From: Lachnospiraceae bacterium
GTDB lineage: Bacteria; Bacillota; Clostridia; Lachnospirales; Lachnospiraceae
DNA length: 43,779 bases
Assembly (NCBI GenBank): GCA_016283275.1
Contig: JAEEMP010000100.1
Coordinates: 1 to 43,779 of the forward strand
Direction of reading: 5' to 3'
Shown here: in pieces, positions 23,811-31,870 of the stretch
Layout: each line of letters starts with the position of its first letter
Numbering within the stretch: position 1 is the first letter of the stretch
Position numbers and translations under genes: made by a program
The notes under the pieces: model-generated
The model's database searches: none
What the model was told of the DNA's origin: nothing
What the model saw: only the letters and a program-made list of their open reading frames with translations

Positions 23811-24692
23811 GTATTTGGATAATTCGTTTAGAACATGCTTCTTGTTTGCACTCCACATGGGTGCAACAAGAAGTTTTTTGTCGCCGTCGCCAGTAAGGCG
23901 ATGGATGATCATATCTTTGGGAAGCAGTGAGAGTGCCTTGCGTACGATGTCAATATATTCCTGCTCGGACAATGTTTTAAATTTCCCGGCAATATAATCT
24001 TTTTCAAGATCGGTTCCCTTAAGTACATGGAGAAGCTGAAGCTTTATGCCGTCGGAACCCGATCTTCCCACATGATCGACCGTCTTTAGCATATCGTCTT
24101 TCGATTCACCGGGAAGACCTAAAATAACGTGCGTTATCACTTTTGCGCCGATCTTTTTAAGATCCGAAACGGCTTTATCATATATGGGGAGGTCATAGCC
24201 CCGCCTTATGTATTCGGCAGTCTTTTTGTGTATCGTCTGAAGCCCGAGCTCCACCCACACAGGCTTTATATGATTTAGCTCATTAAGAAGATCCAAAACA
24301 TCATCCGGCAGGCAATCGGGCCTTGTGGCTATGGAAATCGCGCAGACATCGGGATGATCCATTGCTTCGTAAAATTTCTCTTTTAATGTTTCATAGGGTG
24401 CATATGTGTTTGTAAAAGCCTGAAAATAGGCTATATATTTGTGGGGGCTGTCTTTGGGAAGCTTTTTTTCCACCAAGGCCTTCCCTTTTTCTATCTGCTT
24501 GGTAACGGACAGATCCCTGTTTTGGGCAAATTCTCCGGAACCTCCGGCAGAGCAGAATATGCAGCCTCTTGTATCGATCTTTCCGTCTCTTACGGGGCAG
24601 GTAAAACCTGCGTCGATCGCAATCTTATAGACCTTGACACCAAAGGTATCTTTAAGGTATTTATTAAGGGAGTGATAAGTGATCTTTTCCAT
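23796..24692 (-). CDS. TIGR01212-family radical SAM protein (YtqA-like)
   Basis: 298 residues. Near the N-terminus, GFTCPVRDGKIDTRGC followed by IFCSAGGSGEF gives the C-x9-C-x2-C spacing typical of the YtqA/TIGR01212 group, which binds the 4Fe-4S cluster used to cleave S-adenosylmethionine. ATRPDCLPDD, WVELGLQT and HVILGLPGE are Elp3-like radical SAM core motifs. The substrate is not assignable from sequence. It is transcribed against the PrsW operon, overlaps it by 15 nt and hosts that operon's terminator in its last codons. Confidence 0.92.
   Translation of the reverse strand: MEKITYHSLNKYLKDTFGVKVYKIAIDAGFTCPVRDGKIDTRGCIFCSAGGSGEFAQNRDLSVTKQIEKGKALVEKKLPKDSPHKYIAYFQAFTNTYAPYETLKEKFYEAMDHPDVCAISIATRPDCLPDDVLDLLNELNHIKPVWVELGLQTIHKKTAEYIRRGYDLPIYDKAVSDLKKIGAKVITHVILGLPGESKDDMLKTVDHVGRSGSDGIKLQLLHVLKGTDLEKDYIAGKFKTLSEQEYIDIVRKALSLLPKDMIIHRLTGDGDKKLLVAPMWSANKKHVLNELSKYLIPV
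23838..23879 (+). terminator. Terminator of the PrsW operon, inside the convergent radical SAM gene
   Basis: CTTCTTGTT (23838-23846) pairs with AACAAGAAG (23865-23873), with GCAC/GTGC (23848-23851 with 23861-23864) inside, followed by TTTTTT (23874-23879). The whole structure lies in coding sequence of the minus-strand gene. Confidence 0.8.
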
Positions 24693-24785
24693 GGGATAAT
24701 ATTACCATATTTGATCTTTTCGGAGAAGAAAACGGATCAAAAAGCAATAAAAATTATATCCTGATTTAATTAAGGAGCTATGATT

Positions 24786-25817
24786 ATGAGAGAGACAGTT
24801 ACACTTGGCATGACGGGGATCACCGTCAACAAAAACGGTTTCGGTGCTTTGCCCATTCAGCGCATTTCGGATGAAGATGCGGTTTTTCTTTTACGAAAAG
24901 CTTACAATGCGGGCATCACTTATTTTGATACGGCGAGAGCATATTCGGACAGTGAGCATAAATGCGGGCTTGCATTTGAAGGAATAAGAGACAGGGTCTA
25001 TATTGCCACAAAGTCGGGTGCAAAAACCGGTGAGGCAATGCGAAAGGATCTTCTTACAAGCCTTGAGATGCTTAAGACCGATTATATAGATGTATATCAG
25101 TTTCATAATCCTCCTTTTGTGCCAAAGCCCGGCGGAGATGACGGACTTTACGATGCGGCGCTTGAAGCCAAAAAGGAAGGAAAGATCAAACATATAGCCA
25201 TTACAAATCATAGGCTCGCTGTAGCCAAAGAAGCGATAGAAAGCGGTCTTTACGAATTGCTTCAGTTTCCGTTCTGCTATCTTGCGACCGAAAAAGATAT
25301 AGAGATCGTTAAGATGTGCGAAGAAAAGAATATGGGCTTTGTGGCAATGAAATCTTTATCGGGCGGTCTTATCACCAATTCTAAGGCTGCATATGCATTT
25401 TCTTCTTTATATAAAAATGTTCTTCCTATCTGGGGAGTGCAAAGAGAAAAAGAACTCGATGAGTTTATTTCATATATTGATGATCCGCCGAAGATGGACG
25501 CGGAGATCGAAGCTGTCATAAAGCACGATCTTGACGAACTTGCGGGTGATTTCTGCAGAGGCTGCGGTTATTGCATGCCGTGTCCCGTCGGGATCGAGAT
25601 AAACAATGCCGCAAGGATGTCATTACTGCTTCGCCGTTCACCTTCAAAAGGGCATCTTTCAGAGGCCGGCCGGGCTATGATGAAGAAGATCGAAGATTGT
25701 CTGCACTGCGGGCATTGCAAGAGCATGTGTCCTTACGGACTTGATACACCCACACTTCTTGAAAAAAATTACGAAGATTATAAAAGAGTATTGGTCGGAG
25801 AGATATCCGTGGGCTGA
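24786..25817 (+). CDS. Aldo/keto reductase with two 4Fe-4S motifs
   Basis: 343 residues from the ATG at 24786 (AAGGAG 8 nt upstream; the ATG at 24780 is only 2 nt away). The N-terminal aldo/keto reductase barrel has FDTARAYSDSEHKCG with D and Y of the catalytic tetrad, K in IATKSGAKTG and H in VYQFHNPP. The C-terminal part holds two ferredoxin-type Cys clusters, CRGCGYCMPCPVGI (from residue 257) and CLHCGHCKSMCPYGLDTP (from residue 305). Such fusions in anaerobes probably couple carbonyl or alcohol redox chemistry to electron carriers. Substrate unknown. A single-gene unit with a hairpin after it. Confidence 0.92.
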   Translation: MRETVTLGMTGITVNKNGFGALPIQRISDEDAVFLLRKAYNAGITYFDTARAYSDSEHKCGLAFEGIRDRVYIATKSGAKTGEAMRKDLLTSLEMLKTDYIDVYQFHNPPFVPKPGGDDGLYDAALEAKKEGKIKHIAITNHRLAVAKEAIESGLYELLQFPFCYLATEKDIEIVKMCEEKNMGFVAMKSLSGGLITNSKAAYAFSSLYKNVLPIWGVQREKELDEFISYIDDPPKMDAEIEAVIKHDLDELAGDFCRGCGYCMPCPVGIEINNAARMSLLLRRSPSKGHLSEAGRAMMKKIEDCLHCGHCKSMCPYGLDTPTLLEKNYEDYKRVLVGEISVG

Positions 25818-25828
25818 TCGTAAAACAA

Positions 25829-25861
25829 AACCTCCATTCGGGAACGACCCGAATGGAGGTT
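25829..25861. terminator. Shared hairpin between convergent genes
   Basis: A 14-bp perfect stem with 5-nt loop (25829-25842 with 25848-25861). On the minus strand it is followed by TTGTTTTA, a fair T-run for the HTH gene; on the plus strand the T-run is only TTTA, so it is better as a minus-strand terminator. Confidence 0.75.
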
Positions 25862-25877
25862 TATGATATCTTAAGCG

Positions 25878-26360
25878 TTATTCCGTAAATTTACCCGTTA
25901 AGATCGCATTGTCTATCCACATTTTAAGAGCGCTTACGGAAAGCGAGATCGAATCAAGTTCTTCTTTTATCTTGTTGAAATCTTCCTGTTCGTCTTTTGT
26001 AATGGCTCCGTCGACGGTTATCTCTATAAGACGGTTCTTTTCTTTTTCCATATTGTTAAGAGAAGCAAGCATCTCAAGCGTGATCTGGGAAAGATCCTTA
26101 AGCTTTACTTCGGGCACGTATTTCCGGCCGATCGGGCACTCATGCGAACAGTAATAATTACAAAGTTCCGGGTCTTTATAGCATTCGGACATTGTGATTA
26201 TCTCTTCGGGACGGGCTTCCAGAATGCCGCGCTCTATCTTATCGATACGGTCGTCCGAGATATATTCCATAAGCTCAGAGGCTTTTTCGCGGGTAAGCCC
26301 CGCTTCCTCACGGCTTAACTGAAGTCTTGATTTGTTTTCCCTGGTTGATCTTTTACCCAT
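25878..26360 (-). CDS. XRE-type HTH protein with Cys cluster
   Basis: 160 residues. An N-terminal helix-turn-helix (about 10-58) contains LSREEAGLTREKASELM and ISDDRIDKIERG. A Cys-rich segment follows, with C60, C67, C71 and C75 (CNYYCSHECPIG), which could bind metal or an Fe-S cluster. The C-terminal half is a helical region likely to pair. The arrangement recurs, as I recall, in Lachnospiraceae hypotheticals. It is divergent from the flotillin gene. The upstream minus-strand sequence has TTGAAA and TTATAG 18 nt apart as a possible promoter. Confidence 0.8.
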   Translation of the reverse strand: MGKRSTRENKSRLQLSREEAGLTREKASELMEYISDDRIDKIERGILEARPEEIITMSECYKDPELCNYYCSHECPIGRKYVPEVKLKDLSQITLEMLASLNNMEKEKNRLIEITVDGAITKDEQEDFNKIKEELDSISLSVSALKMWIDNAILTGKFTE

Positions 26361-26450
26361 AATTTCCTCACTTGGTTTTCTATAATGTTGAATTTTAGTA
26401 TATTTTCAATATTTATAAAATATATTGGTTTTTGATGTCGCAATTAACGG

Positions 26451-26472
26451 CGAATTATATTATAATTTTCGC
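26451..26472. promoter_or_regulatory. Imperfect palindrome over a putative -10 of the flotillin gene
   Basis: GCGAATTATA and TATAATTTTCGC form arms that match apart from a 2-nt insertion, around a TATAAT at 26461-26466. A -35 is not convincing. A second inverted pair, TTACTGT (26478-26484) and ACAGTAA (26519-26525), lies downstream in the leader. Confidence 0.4.
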
Positions 26473-26560
26473 ATAACTTACTGTTTTTGGAAAGGAGTTC
26501 TTTTACTATACTTAGCTTACAGTAAAACAAACTTATCCAAAACACAAAGAGGAGGGTACT

Positions 26561-28135
26561 ATGGATAAATTATTATCTACTATGGCTATAGCAGCCGTGG
26601 GACTCAACTCGGTGATCACCATCGTGGTTGTAGTCGCAATAGCACTTTTGATTCTCATAATCGCAACGGGTTACGTAAAGGCTCCCCCGGATAAAGCATT
26701 TATCATTTCCGGTCTTAAGAAGGATTCAAAGATCTTAATTGGTAGAGCCGGTATCAAGCTTCCTTTCTTTGAAAGAAAAGATACGCTGGTACTTAAACAG
26801 ATAAGTATCGATATCAAGACAAACGGTTATGTGCCCACACTTGATTTCATCGGTGTAGACATTGACGCCGTAGCAAAGGTCAGAGTTAAGACCGATCCGG
26901 ACGGCATCAAGATCGCGATGAAGAACTTCCTTAACATGGATGAAGCAAGGATAATCGCAGCCCTTACCGATTCATTACAGGGTAACATGCGTGAGATCAT
27001 CGGTACCGTTAAATTAAAGGAATTAAACACGGACCGTAAGAAATTCGGTGATGAGGTTCAGGAAAAAGCACAAAAGGATATGAATGCCTTAGGTATCGAG
27101 ATCATATCCTGTAACATCCAGAAGATCGAAGACGAAAAAGGCTTGATCATTGCATTAGGTCAGGACAATATGTCGCAGATCCAGAAGGATGCTTCGATAG
27201 CAAAAGCTCAGGCCGATAAGGACGTGGCAATTGCAGAGGCAGAAGCCAGAAGACTTGCCAATGAGGCTCAGGTTAAGGCAGAGACCGAAATTGCATCCAA
27301 GCAGAACGAATTAAGGATCAAACAGGCAGAACTTAAGCGCGAATCCGATATCAAGCAGGCTGAAGCCGATGCCGCATACGAGATCCAGCAGCAGGAACAG
27401 CGTAAGACGATCGAGATCACGACAGCTAATGCCAACATTGCGCGTCAGGAACGTGAGATCGAGTTAAAGAAAAAGGATGTTGAGGTTACCGAGCAGACAC
27501 TCGAAGCCGACATCAAGAAACGTGCGGAGGCTGAAAAGTTCGCACGTCAGCAGAAGGCTGAAGCAGAGCTCTTTGAGCGTCAGCGTAAGGCAGAAGCCGA
27601 GAAGTTCGAAAAAGAAAAGTCAGCAGAAGCAGCCAAGATCAAGGCAGCCGCAGACCTCTTCGCAAAACAGCAGGAAGCCGAAGGTATCCGTGCCGTGGGT
27701 GAAGCCGAAGCAAAGGCGATCGAAGCCAAAGGTTTAGCAGAAGCCGAAGCACTTGAAAAGAAGGCGGAAGCCATGAAGAAATACGGACAGGCAGCCATGA
27801 TCGAAATGATCGTAAAGGCTCTTCCCGATATGGCGAGCGCTATCGCAAAGCCTCTTGAAAATATCGATAAGGTTACCATCATTGACAGCGGAAACGGTGA
27901 AGGCGGCGTAGGAAGTATGGGAGCGTATGTGCCCAATGTTCTCGCCAAGACCATGGAAACGGTGAAAGAAGTGACCGGACTTGATATCGTAGACATCATG
28001 AAGGCTCAGACCTATGATGCAAAAGTCAACAGAAATGTAAACATTACAGGTCTTGAAGGCAATGAGGATGTTAAAAAGGCCGTTGCAACGCAGGCAGTTT
28101 TAAAAGCTGCGGACGATAAGCCTGAAAGCAAGTAA
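26561..28135 (+). CDS. floT: Flotillin-family SPFH membrane protein
   Basis: 524 residues. One N-terminal membrane helix (about 18-40), an SPFH/PHB domain (about 42-205), then a long Ala/Glu/Lys-rich coiled coil (about 205-405) with EAEA-type repeats, and a C-terminal oligomerisation tail. Length and order match the FloT/YuaG type (about 510 residues) rather than the short FloA type. Flotillins organise membrane microdomains. No NfeD-type partner lies next to it. The RBS is GAGGAGGG. The stop is followed by repeat element copy B, which supplies the terminator. A second SPFH protein lies at 3352-4635. Confidence 0.92.
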   Translation: MDKLLSTMAIAAVGLNSVITIVVVVAIALLILIIATGYVKAPPDKAFIISGLKKDSKILIGRAGIKLPFFERKDTLVLKQISIDIKTNGYVPTLDFIGVDIDAVAKVRVKTDPDGIKIAMKNFLNMDEARIIAALTDSLQGNMREIIGTVKLKELNTDRKKFGDEVQEKAQKDMNALGIEIISCNIQKIEDEKGLIIALGQDNMSQIQKDASIAKAQADKDVAIAEAEARRLANEAQVKAETEIASKQNELRIKQAELKRESDIKQAEADAAYEIQQQEQRKTIEITTANANIARQEREIELKKKDVEVTEQTLEADIKKRAEAEKFARQQKAEAELFERQRKAEAEKFEKEKSAEAAKIKAAADLFAKQQEAEGIRAVGEAEAKAIEAKGLAEAEALEKKAEAMKKYGQAAMIEMIVKALPDMASAIAKPLENIDKVTIIDSGNGEGGVGSMGAYVPNVLAKTMETVKEVTGLDIVDIMKAQTYDAKVNRNVNITGLEGNEDVKKAVATQAVLKAADDKPESK

Positions 28136-28140
28136 AATAA

Positions 28141-28312
28141 ATATTTTGGCCGTCGGGTACAAACCCGGCGGTCTTTTTGATTTACAGGTAATTTCTCCGA
28201 AATTGCCTGTAAATCAAAAAGCGCTCCGCGAGGATGCGCACAAGCGCGAGATGAAGATGTTGCTGCCGCAACCGCACTTGGCGCGAGCGTATCGCAAGCG
28301 ATACGCCTTTTT
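28141..28312 (+). repeat. Composite intergenic hairpin element, copy B
   Basis: Same order as copy A: ATATTTTGG box (28141-28149); terminator stem GGCCGTCGGGT/ACCCGGCGGTC (28148-28158 with 28163-28173) plus five T; a 22-bp hairpin with 3-nt loop (28174-28195 with 28199-28220); core (28223-28286); stem GCGTATCG/CGATACGC (28287-28294 with 28299-28306), loop CAAG, then T-run. By eye about 54 of 64 core positions match copy A with one indel. All three positions that differ in the long stem keep pairing. Confidence 0.9.
28148..28178 (+). terminator. Intrinsic terminator of the flotillin gene (part of repeat copy B)
   Basis: An 11-bp stem with two G-U pairs, loop ACAA, followed by five T. Confidence 0.85.
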
Positions 28313-28373
28313 ATATCAGTTTCCTATTGCTCTACAATAACTTGTATATGTTATTTAATTTATAATCAATATA

Positions 28374-28382
28374 TGCTATAAT
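28374..28382 (+). promoter_or_regulatory. Extended -10 promoter of the ATP synthase operon
   Basis: TGCTATAAT 56 nt ahead of atpB, with no strong -35. An additional TATAAT at 28361-28366 lies just upstream. Confidence 0.55.
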
Positions 28383-28437
28383 TCAAAACAAATATTTATT
28401 TTCAGTTTCTTTATTATCTTTTAAGGAAGGCATCAAG

Positions 28438-29304
28438 ATGAGTAAAAAGAAAAAGACGGTAAGTCTTATTGTTTTTGCCGTAATCCTTATAGCGTTGCTT
28501 GCAGGCATTGTGCTTACGGGCCACGCAGGTGAAGAAGAGCCCATCAAGGAAGTTATGCGTGATGCGGTCTTGCATGAGAAGGTCAAGGTAAGTCTTTTCG
28601 GACTTTTTGATGTTAATCCGGGCCTTATAAGTGCTTATATCGTGACCGGTATCTTCTTTATATTCTCCCTTATAACAAGAATATTCTTTATCCCAAGATT
28701 TAAGATCGTACCCGGCAAGTTCCAGGCGCTTATTGAAAAGGCGGTCGGTCTGTTTGACGATCTTGCATCATCGAACAGTCCCCACAGGAACGGATTCCTC
28801 GGAGCGTACATTTTTACCGCAGGTGCATATATCTTTGTGGGTACGATATTCGAACTCTTCGGGGTGCAGGTGCCCACGACTTCGGGAGGCACGATATCAT
28901 TGCCCGCACCGCTTGCCGATATTAACGGGGCGATCGGTATGGGTGTAATGTCATATCTTGTTATCCTGTCCGGAGGTATCGTGGGAAATAAGGTTAAAGG
29001 CGTTCTTAATACCCTCAAGGATTTCTCGCTTCCGATATCAATGAGTTTCCGTCTTTTCGGTGCACTGTTGAGCGGTGCTCTCGTTACGGAACTGGTATAT
29101 TATTACATGGCCGTAAGTTTCGTGATCCCTGTATTTGTGGGTGTAATGTTTACGCTTTTGCATGCACTTATTCAGGCATACGTTCTTACAATGCTTACTT
29201 CGTTGTTTTACGGTGAGGTTACCGAACCTTCACCTAAAAAAATAAAAAAGAACAAACATCATAATACTAATCACGAGGTGGAAAGGTATGAAAATCAATA
29301 TTAA
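28438..29304 (+). CDS. atpB: F1Fo ATP synthase subunit a
   Basis: 288-residue membrane subunit forming the half-channels next to the c ring. The essential Arg lies in SMSFRLFGALLSGALVTEL (about residues 201-219), and the family's C-terminal helices follow (LLHALIQAYVLTMLTSLFY). An N-terminal helix (about 8-28) and a Lys/His-rich C-terminal tail are present. RBS AAGGAAGG. The 3' end overlaps atpE by 17 nt. No atpI precedes it. Confidence 0.94.
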   Translation: MSKKKKTVSLIVFAVILIALLAGIVLTGHAGEEEPIKEVMRDAVLHEKVKVSLFGLFDVNPGLISAYIVTGIFFIFSLITRIFFIPRFKIVPGKFQALIEKAVGLFDDLASSNSPHRNGFLGAYIFTAGAYIFVGTIFELFGVQVPTTSGGTISLPAPLADINGAIGMGVMSYLVILSGGIVGNKVKGVLNTLKDFSLPISMSFRLFGALLSGALVTELVYYYMAVSFVIPVFVGVMFTLLHALIQAYVLTMLTSLFYGEVTEPSPKKIKKNKHHNTNHEVERYENQY

Positions 29305-29641
29305 ATCTGTTTTGACGGTTTTACTTGTGGTATTTGCCGTAGGAATGCTTCTTAAGCCCGTTAAGGCTTATGCAGGAGAACTCGACGGGGCGCAGGTTGA
29401 AGCATCGGTCGACGATCCCACATCCGCAAAGGCAATGAGTGCAGCGATCATGATCGCCGTTGCATCGGGTCTTGGCGCATTATCAATGGGATTCGTTATC
29501 GCAAAGACCATAGACGGTATTGCAAGACAGCCTGAAGCTGAAGGCAAGATGAGAACAGGCATGATGCTCGGTCTTGTGTTTATTGAGACCGCCATCATCT
29601 ATGCTCTTATCGTTGCGATCCTGATCATATTCGTATTGTAA
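29288..29641 (+). CDS. atpE: F1Fo ATP synthase subunit c with signal-peptide-like N-terminal extension
   Basis: 117 residues, longer than the usual 70-90. Residues 1-30 look like a cleavable signal peptide (Lys start, hydrophobic core VLTVLLVVFAVGMLL, then AYA before GE), and about 20 acidic linker residues precede the two-helix hairpin (about 49-117). The polar loop is ARQPEAEGKM and the ion-binding Glu is in FIETAIIYALI. The Gln typical of Na+ rings aligns with Met (SMGF), and the Thr after Glu-Ser/Thr is Ala, so a complete Na+ site is not evident and H+ coupling is more likely. Overlaps atpB by 17 nt. Confidence 0.93.
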   Translation: MKINIKSVLTVLLVVFAVGMLLKPVKAYAGELDGAQVEASVDDPTSAKAMSAAIMIAVASGLGALSMGFVIAKTIDGIARQPEAEGKMRTGMMLGLVFIETAIIYALIVAILIIFVL

Positions 29642-29654
29642 TCGAGGTGACATT

Positions 29655-30134
29655 ATGCCGTTAAATATAAACATTCAGCAGGTTTTGCTGCATATGTTTA
29701 ACTTCGTATTGCTCTTCGGGATCTCATATTTTCTTTTGTACGGTCCGGTCAAGAAATTCATGGACAGCAGAAAGAAATATTATGAGGATATGGATGAGGC
29801 TGCAAGGGAAAATCTCGAAATGTCCGAAAAGATGAGAGCGGACTATGAGACGAAGCTTTCAAATGTCGGCGAGGAGATCGATACACTTAAGTCGGAGGCG
29901 GTAAAAGAAGCATCCGAAAGACGTGAAGAGATCGTAAAAAACGCGCGTGAAGAAGCCAAAGCCATTGTGGAAGAAGCCAGAAAGCAGTCGGAGCTTGAAC
30001 ATGAAAGAAGTGTTACAAGTGCCAAGCAGGAGATCGAAGCATATGTTTCGAAAGCCGCTGAGGAGATCGTCAAAGAAAAAGACCCTTATGCTTCTTTCTT
30101 AGATGCCGCAAAGAAGGATTCGAATAATGAATAA
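29655..30134 (+). CDS. atpF: F1Fo ATP synthase subunit b
   Basis: 159 residues. One N-terminal membrane helix (about 8-28), then a long charged coiled coil that forms the peripheral stalk. Length is normal and it is not fused to delta as in mycobacteria. RBS GAGGTG. Its last 8 nt overlap the start of the delta-alpha fusion gene, leaving no room for a separate atpH. Confidence 0.93.
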   Translation: MPLNINIQQVLLHMFNFVLLFGISYFLLYGPVKKFMDSRKKYYEDMDEAARENLEMSEKMRADYETKLSNVGEEIDTLKSEAVKEASERREEIVKNAREEAKAIVEEARKQSELEHERSVTSAKQEIEAYVSKAAEEIVKEKDPYASFLDAAKKDSNNE

Positions 30135-31869
30135 TAACGAGACAAAGAAGTACGCTTATCTTTATTCGGAAACCGAAGCAGGTGAAGCCGGTCTTTCGGG
30201 GCTTAAGAAGTTCATAAAAGAAACCTACGGAGAAGAGCTTGAGATCAAATGGGTCAAAAGCGACAGGTTCAAAGGCGGATTCGGTCTTGAGGTCGGTGAC
30301 GATCTTTATGACTGGAGTATTAAAGGACGCTTAAAACAGCTTAAGAATTCCGTTAAAGGCGTATCTTCCGAAGATAATATAGTTCCTCTGATAAAAGACA
30401 GACTTACCGACTGGACACCGAAGGCGCTGGCTGAAGAAGTCGGAACCGTATTGACGGTCGGAGACGGTATTGTAACGGTAAGCGGTTTAAGAGGCGTTAC
30501 GTACGGTGAGATATTGATCTTCGAAGACGGCACAAGAGGGATGGCTTTGGATCTTCGTCCCGATGAGATAGGATGTATTCTTTTTAATGAAGATGACTCC
30601 GTATGTGAAGGAAGCCGCGTAAGCAGAACGGGTAAGACCGCAGGCATACCCGTCGGCGATGCATTTTTGGGCAGAGTCATAAATGCTCTCGGTGCACCGA
30701 TCGATGAACTCGGGGATATCCCGGCTGTGGGTTATCGCCCTATCGAGAGTCCCGCACCGGGTATCGTGGACAGACAGCCTGTAAATAAGCCATTAGAGAC
30801 CGGGATACTTGCGATCGATTCGATGTTTCCCATAGGACGCGGGCAGCGAGAACTTATAATCGGTGACCGGCAGACGGGAAAGACTTCCATTGCAGCGGAT
30901 ACGATCCTTAATCAAAAGGGAAAGAACATAATCTGTATATATGTGGCAATAGGACAAAAAACAAGTCTTGTGGCCCGTTTATATGACATGCTTTCAAGAG
31001 CCGGAGCAATGGAATATACGATAATATTGAACGCTTCAGCTGCGGATTCGGCATCGCTTCAGTACATAGCTCCTTATGCGGGCTGCGCTCTCGGCGAGTA
31101 TTTCATGAACCGCGGACAGGATGTGCTCATAATATATGACGATCTTTCAAAGCATGCGGTGGCTTATCGTTCCATAAGCCTTCTTTTGGAGAGAAGCCCC
31201 GGACGTGAAGCTTATCCGGGTGATGTTTTTTATCTGCATTCAAGACTTTTGGAAAGAGCCGCACATTTATCGGATGAAGCAGGCGGCGGTTCCATGACGG
31301 CGCTTCCCATTGTTGAGACGCTTGAGGGTGATGTATCCGCATACATTCCCACAAATATCATATCGATAACCGACGGACAGCTTTTCCTTGAGACGGATCT
31401 TTTCTTCTCAGGCCAAAGGCCTGCCGTAAATGTCGGATTATCGGTATCCCGTGTCGGCGGTGATGCTCAGACAAAAGCCATGAAGAAGGCTGCCGGTTCC
31501 ATACGTATCGATCTTGCGCAATTCCGTGAGATGGAAGTGTTCACCCAGTTTTCTTCGGATATGGATGAAGCCACAAAGGATCAGATCAATTACGGAAACG
31601 GCATCATGGAGATGCTTAAGCAGCCCAGAAACTGTCCGTACGATCAGATCGATGAGGTTTTGATGCTCGTGGCCGCACAGTATACAAGATTTAAAGATAT
31701 AAAGACCGCTAAAGTCAGAGATTATATGAAAGGTCTTCTTAAAGAATTCAAACTTTCGCATAAAGATGTGGTAAGCAGGATCGAATCTTCGGGAAAGCTT
31801 GAAGATGAAGACAAAAAGATAATAACCGATTTTACCGATGATTATACGGCAAAGTTTATAGGGGCTTAG
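30127..31869 (+). CDS. atpA: F1Fo ATP synthase subunit alpha with fused delta C-terminal domain
   Basis: 580 residues from the ATG at 30127 (AAGGA 8 nt upstream), about 75 more than usual. Residues about 8-78 match the C-terminal domain of delta: LKKFIKETYGEELEIKW then FKGGFGLEVGDDLYDWSIKG and RLKQLKNSV, like the delta consensus GGxxxxxGDxxxDxSxxGRLxxL. The normal alpha chain follows, including its N-terminal helix, P-loop GDRQTGKTSIA (about 246-256), and GQKTSLVARL. No separate delta and no delta N-terminal domain is present in the operon. Overlaps atpF by 8 nt. Confidence 0.93.
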   Translation: MNNNETKKYAYLYSETEAGEAGLSGLKKFIKETYGEELEIKWVKSDRFKGGFGLEVGDDLYDWSIKGRLKQLKNSVKGVSSEDNIVPLIKDRLTDWTPKALAEEVGTVLTVGDGIVTVSGLRGVTYGEILIFEDGTRGMALDLRPDEIGCILFNEDDSVCEGSRVSRTGKTAGIPVGDAFLGRVINALGAPIDELGDIPAVGYRPIESPAPGIVDRQPVNKPLETGILAIDSMFPIGRGQRELIIGDRQTGKTSIAADTILNQKGKNIICIYVAIGQKTSLVARLYDMLSRAGAMEYTIILNASAADSASLQYIAPYAGCALGEYFMNRGQDVLIIYDDLSKHAVAYRSISLLLERSPGREAYPGDVFYLHSRLLERAAHLSDEAGGGSMTALPIVETLEGDVSAYIPTNIISITDGQLFLETDLFFSGQRPAVNVGLSVSRVGGDAQTKAMKKAAGSIRIDLAQFREMEVFTQFSSDMDEATKDQINYGNGIMEMLKQPRNCPYDQIDEVLMLVAAQYTRFKDIKTAKVRDYMKGLLKEFKLSHKDVVSRIESSGKLEDEDKKIITDFTDDYTAKFIGA

Positions 31870-31870
31870 G

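Noticed and set aside
26600-28000. DNA repeats in the flotillin gene
   Set aside because: The similarity comes from Ala/Glu/Lys coiled-coil codons and has no fixed period.
29288-29641. Na+-driven ATP synthase
   Set aside because: The c subunit has the Glu and a Tyr in place but lacks the Gln and one Thr of the known Na+ site; the call is left open toward H+.
30103-30126. Earlier start for the delta-alpha gene at 30103
   Set aside because: It would run 32 nt into atpF without an RBS, while 30127 has AAGGA 8 nt upstream.
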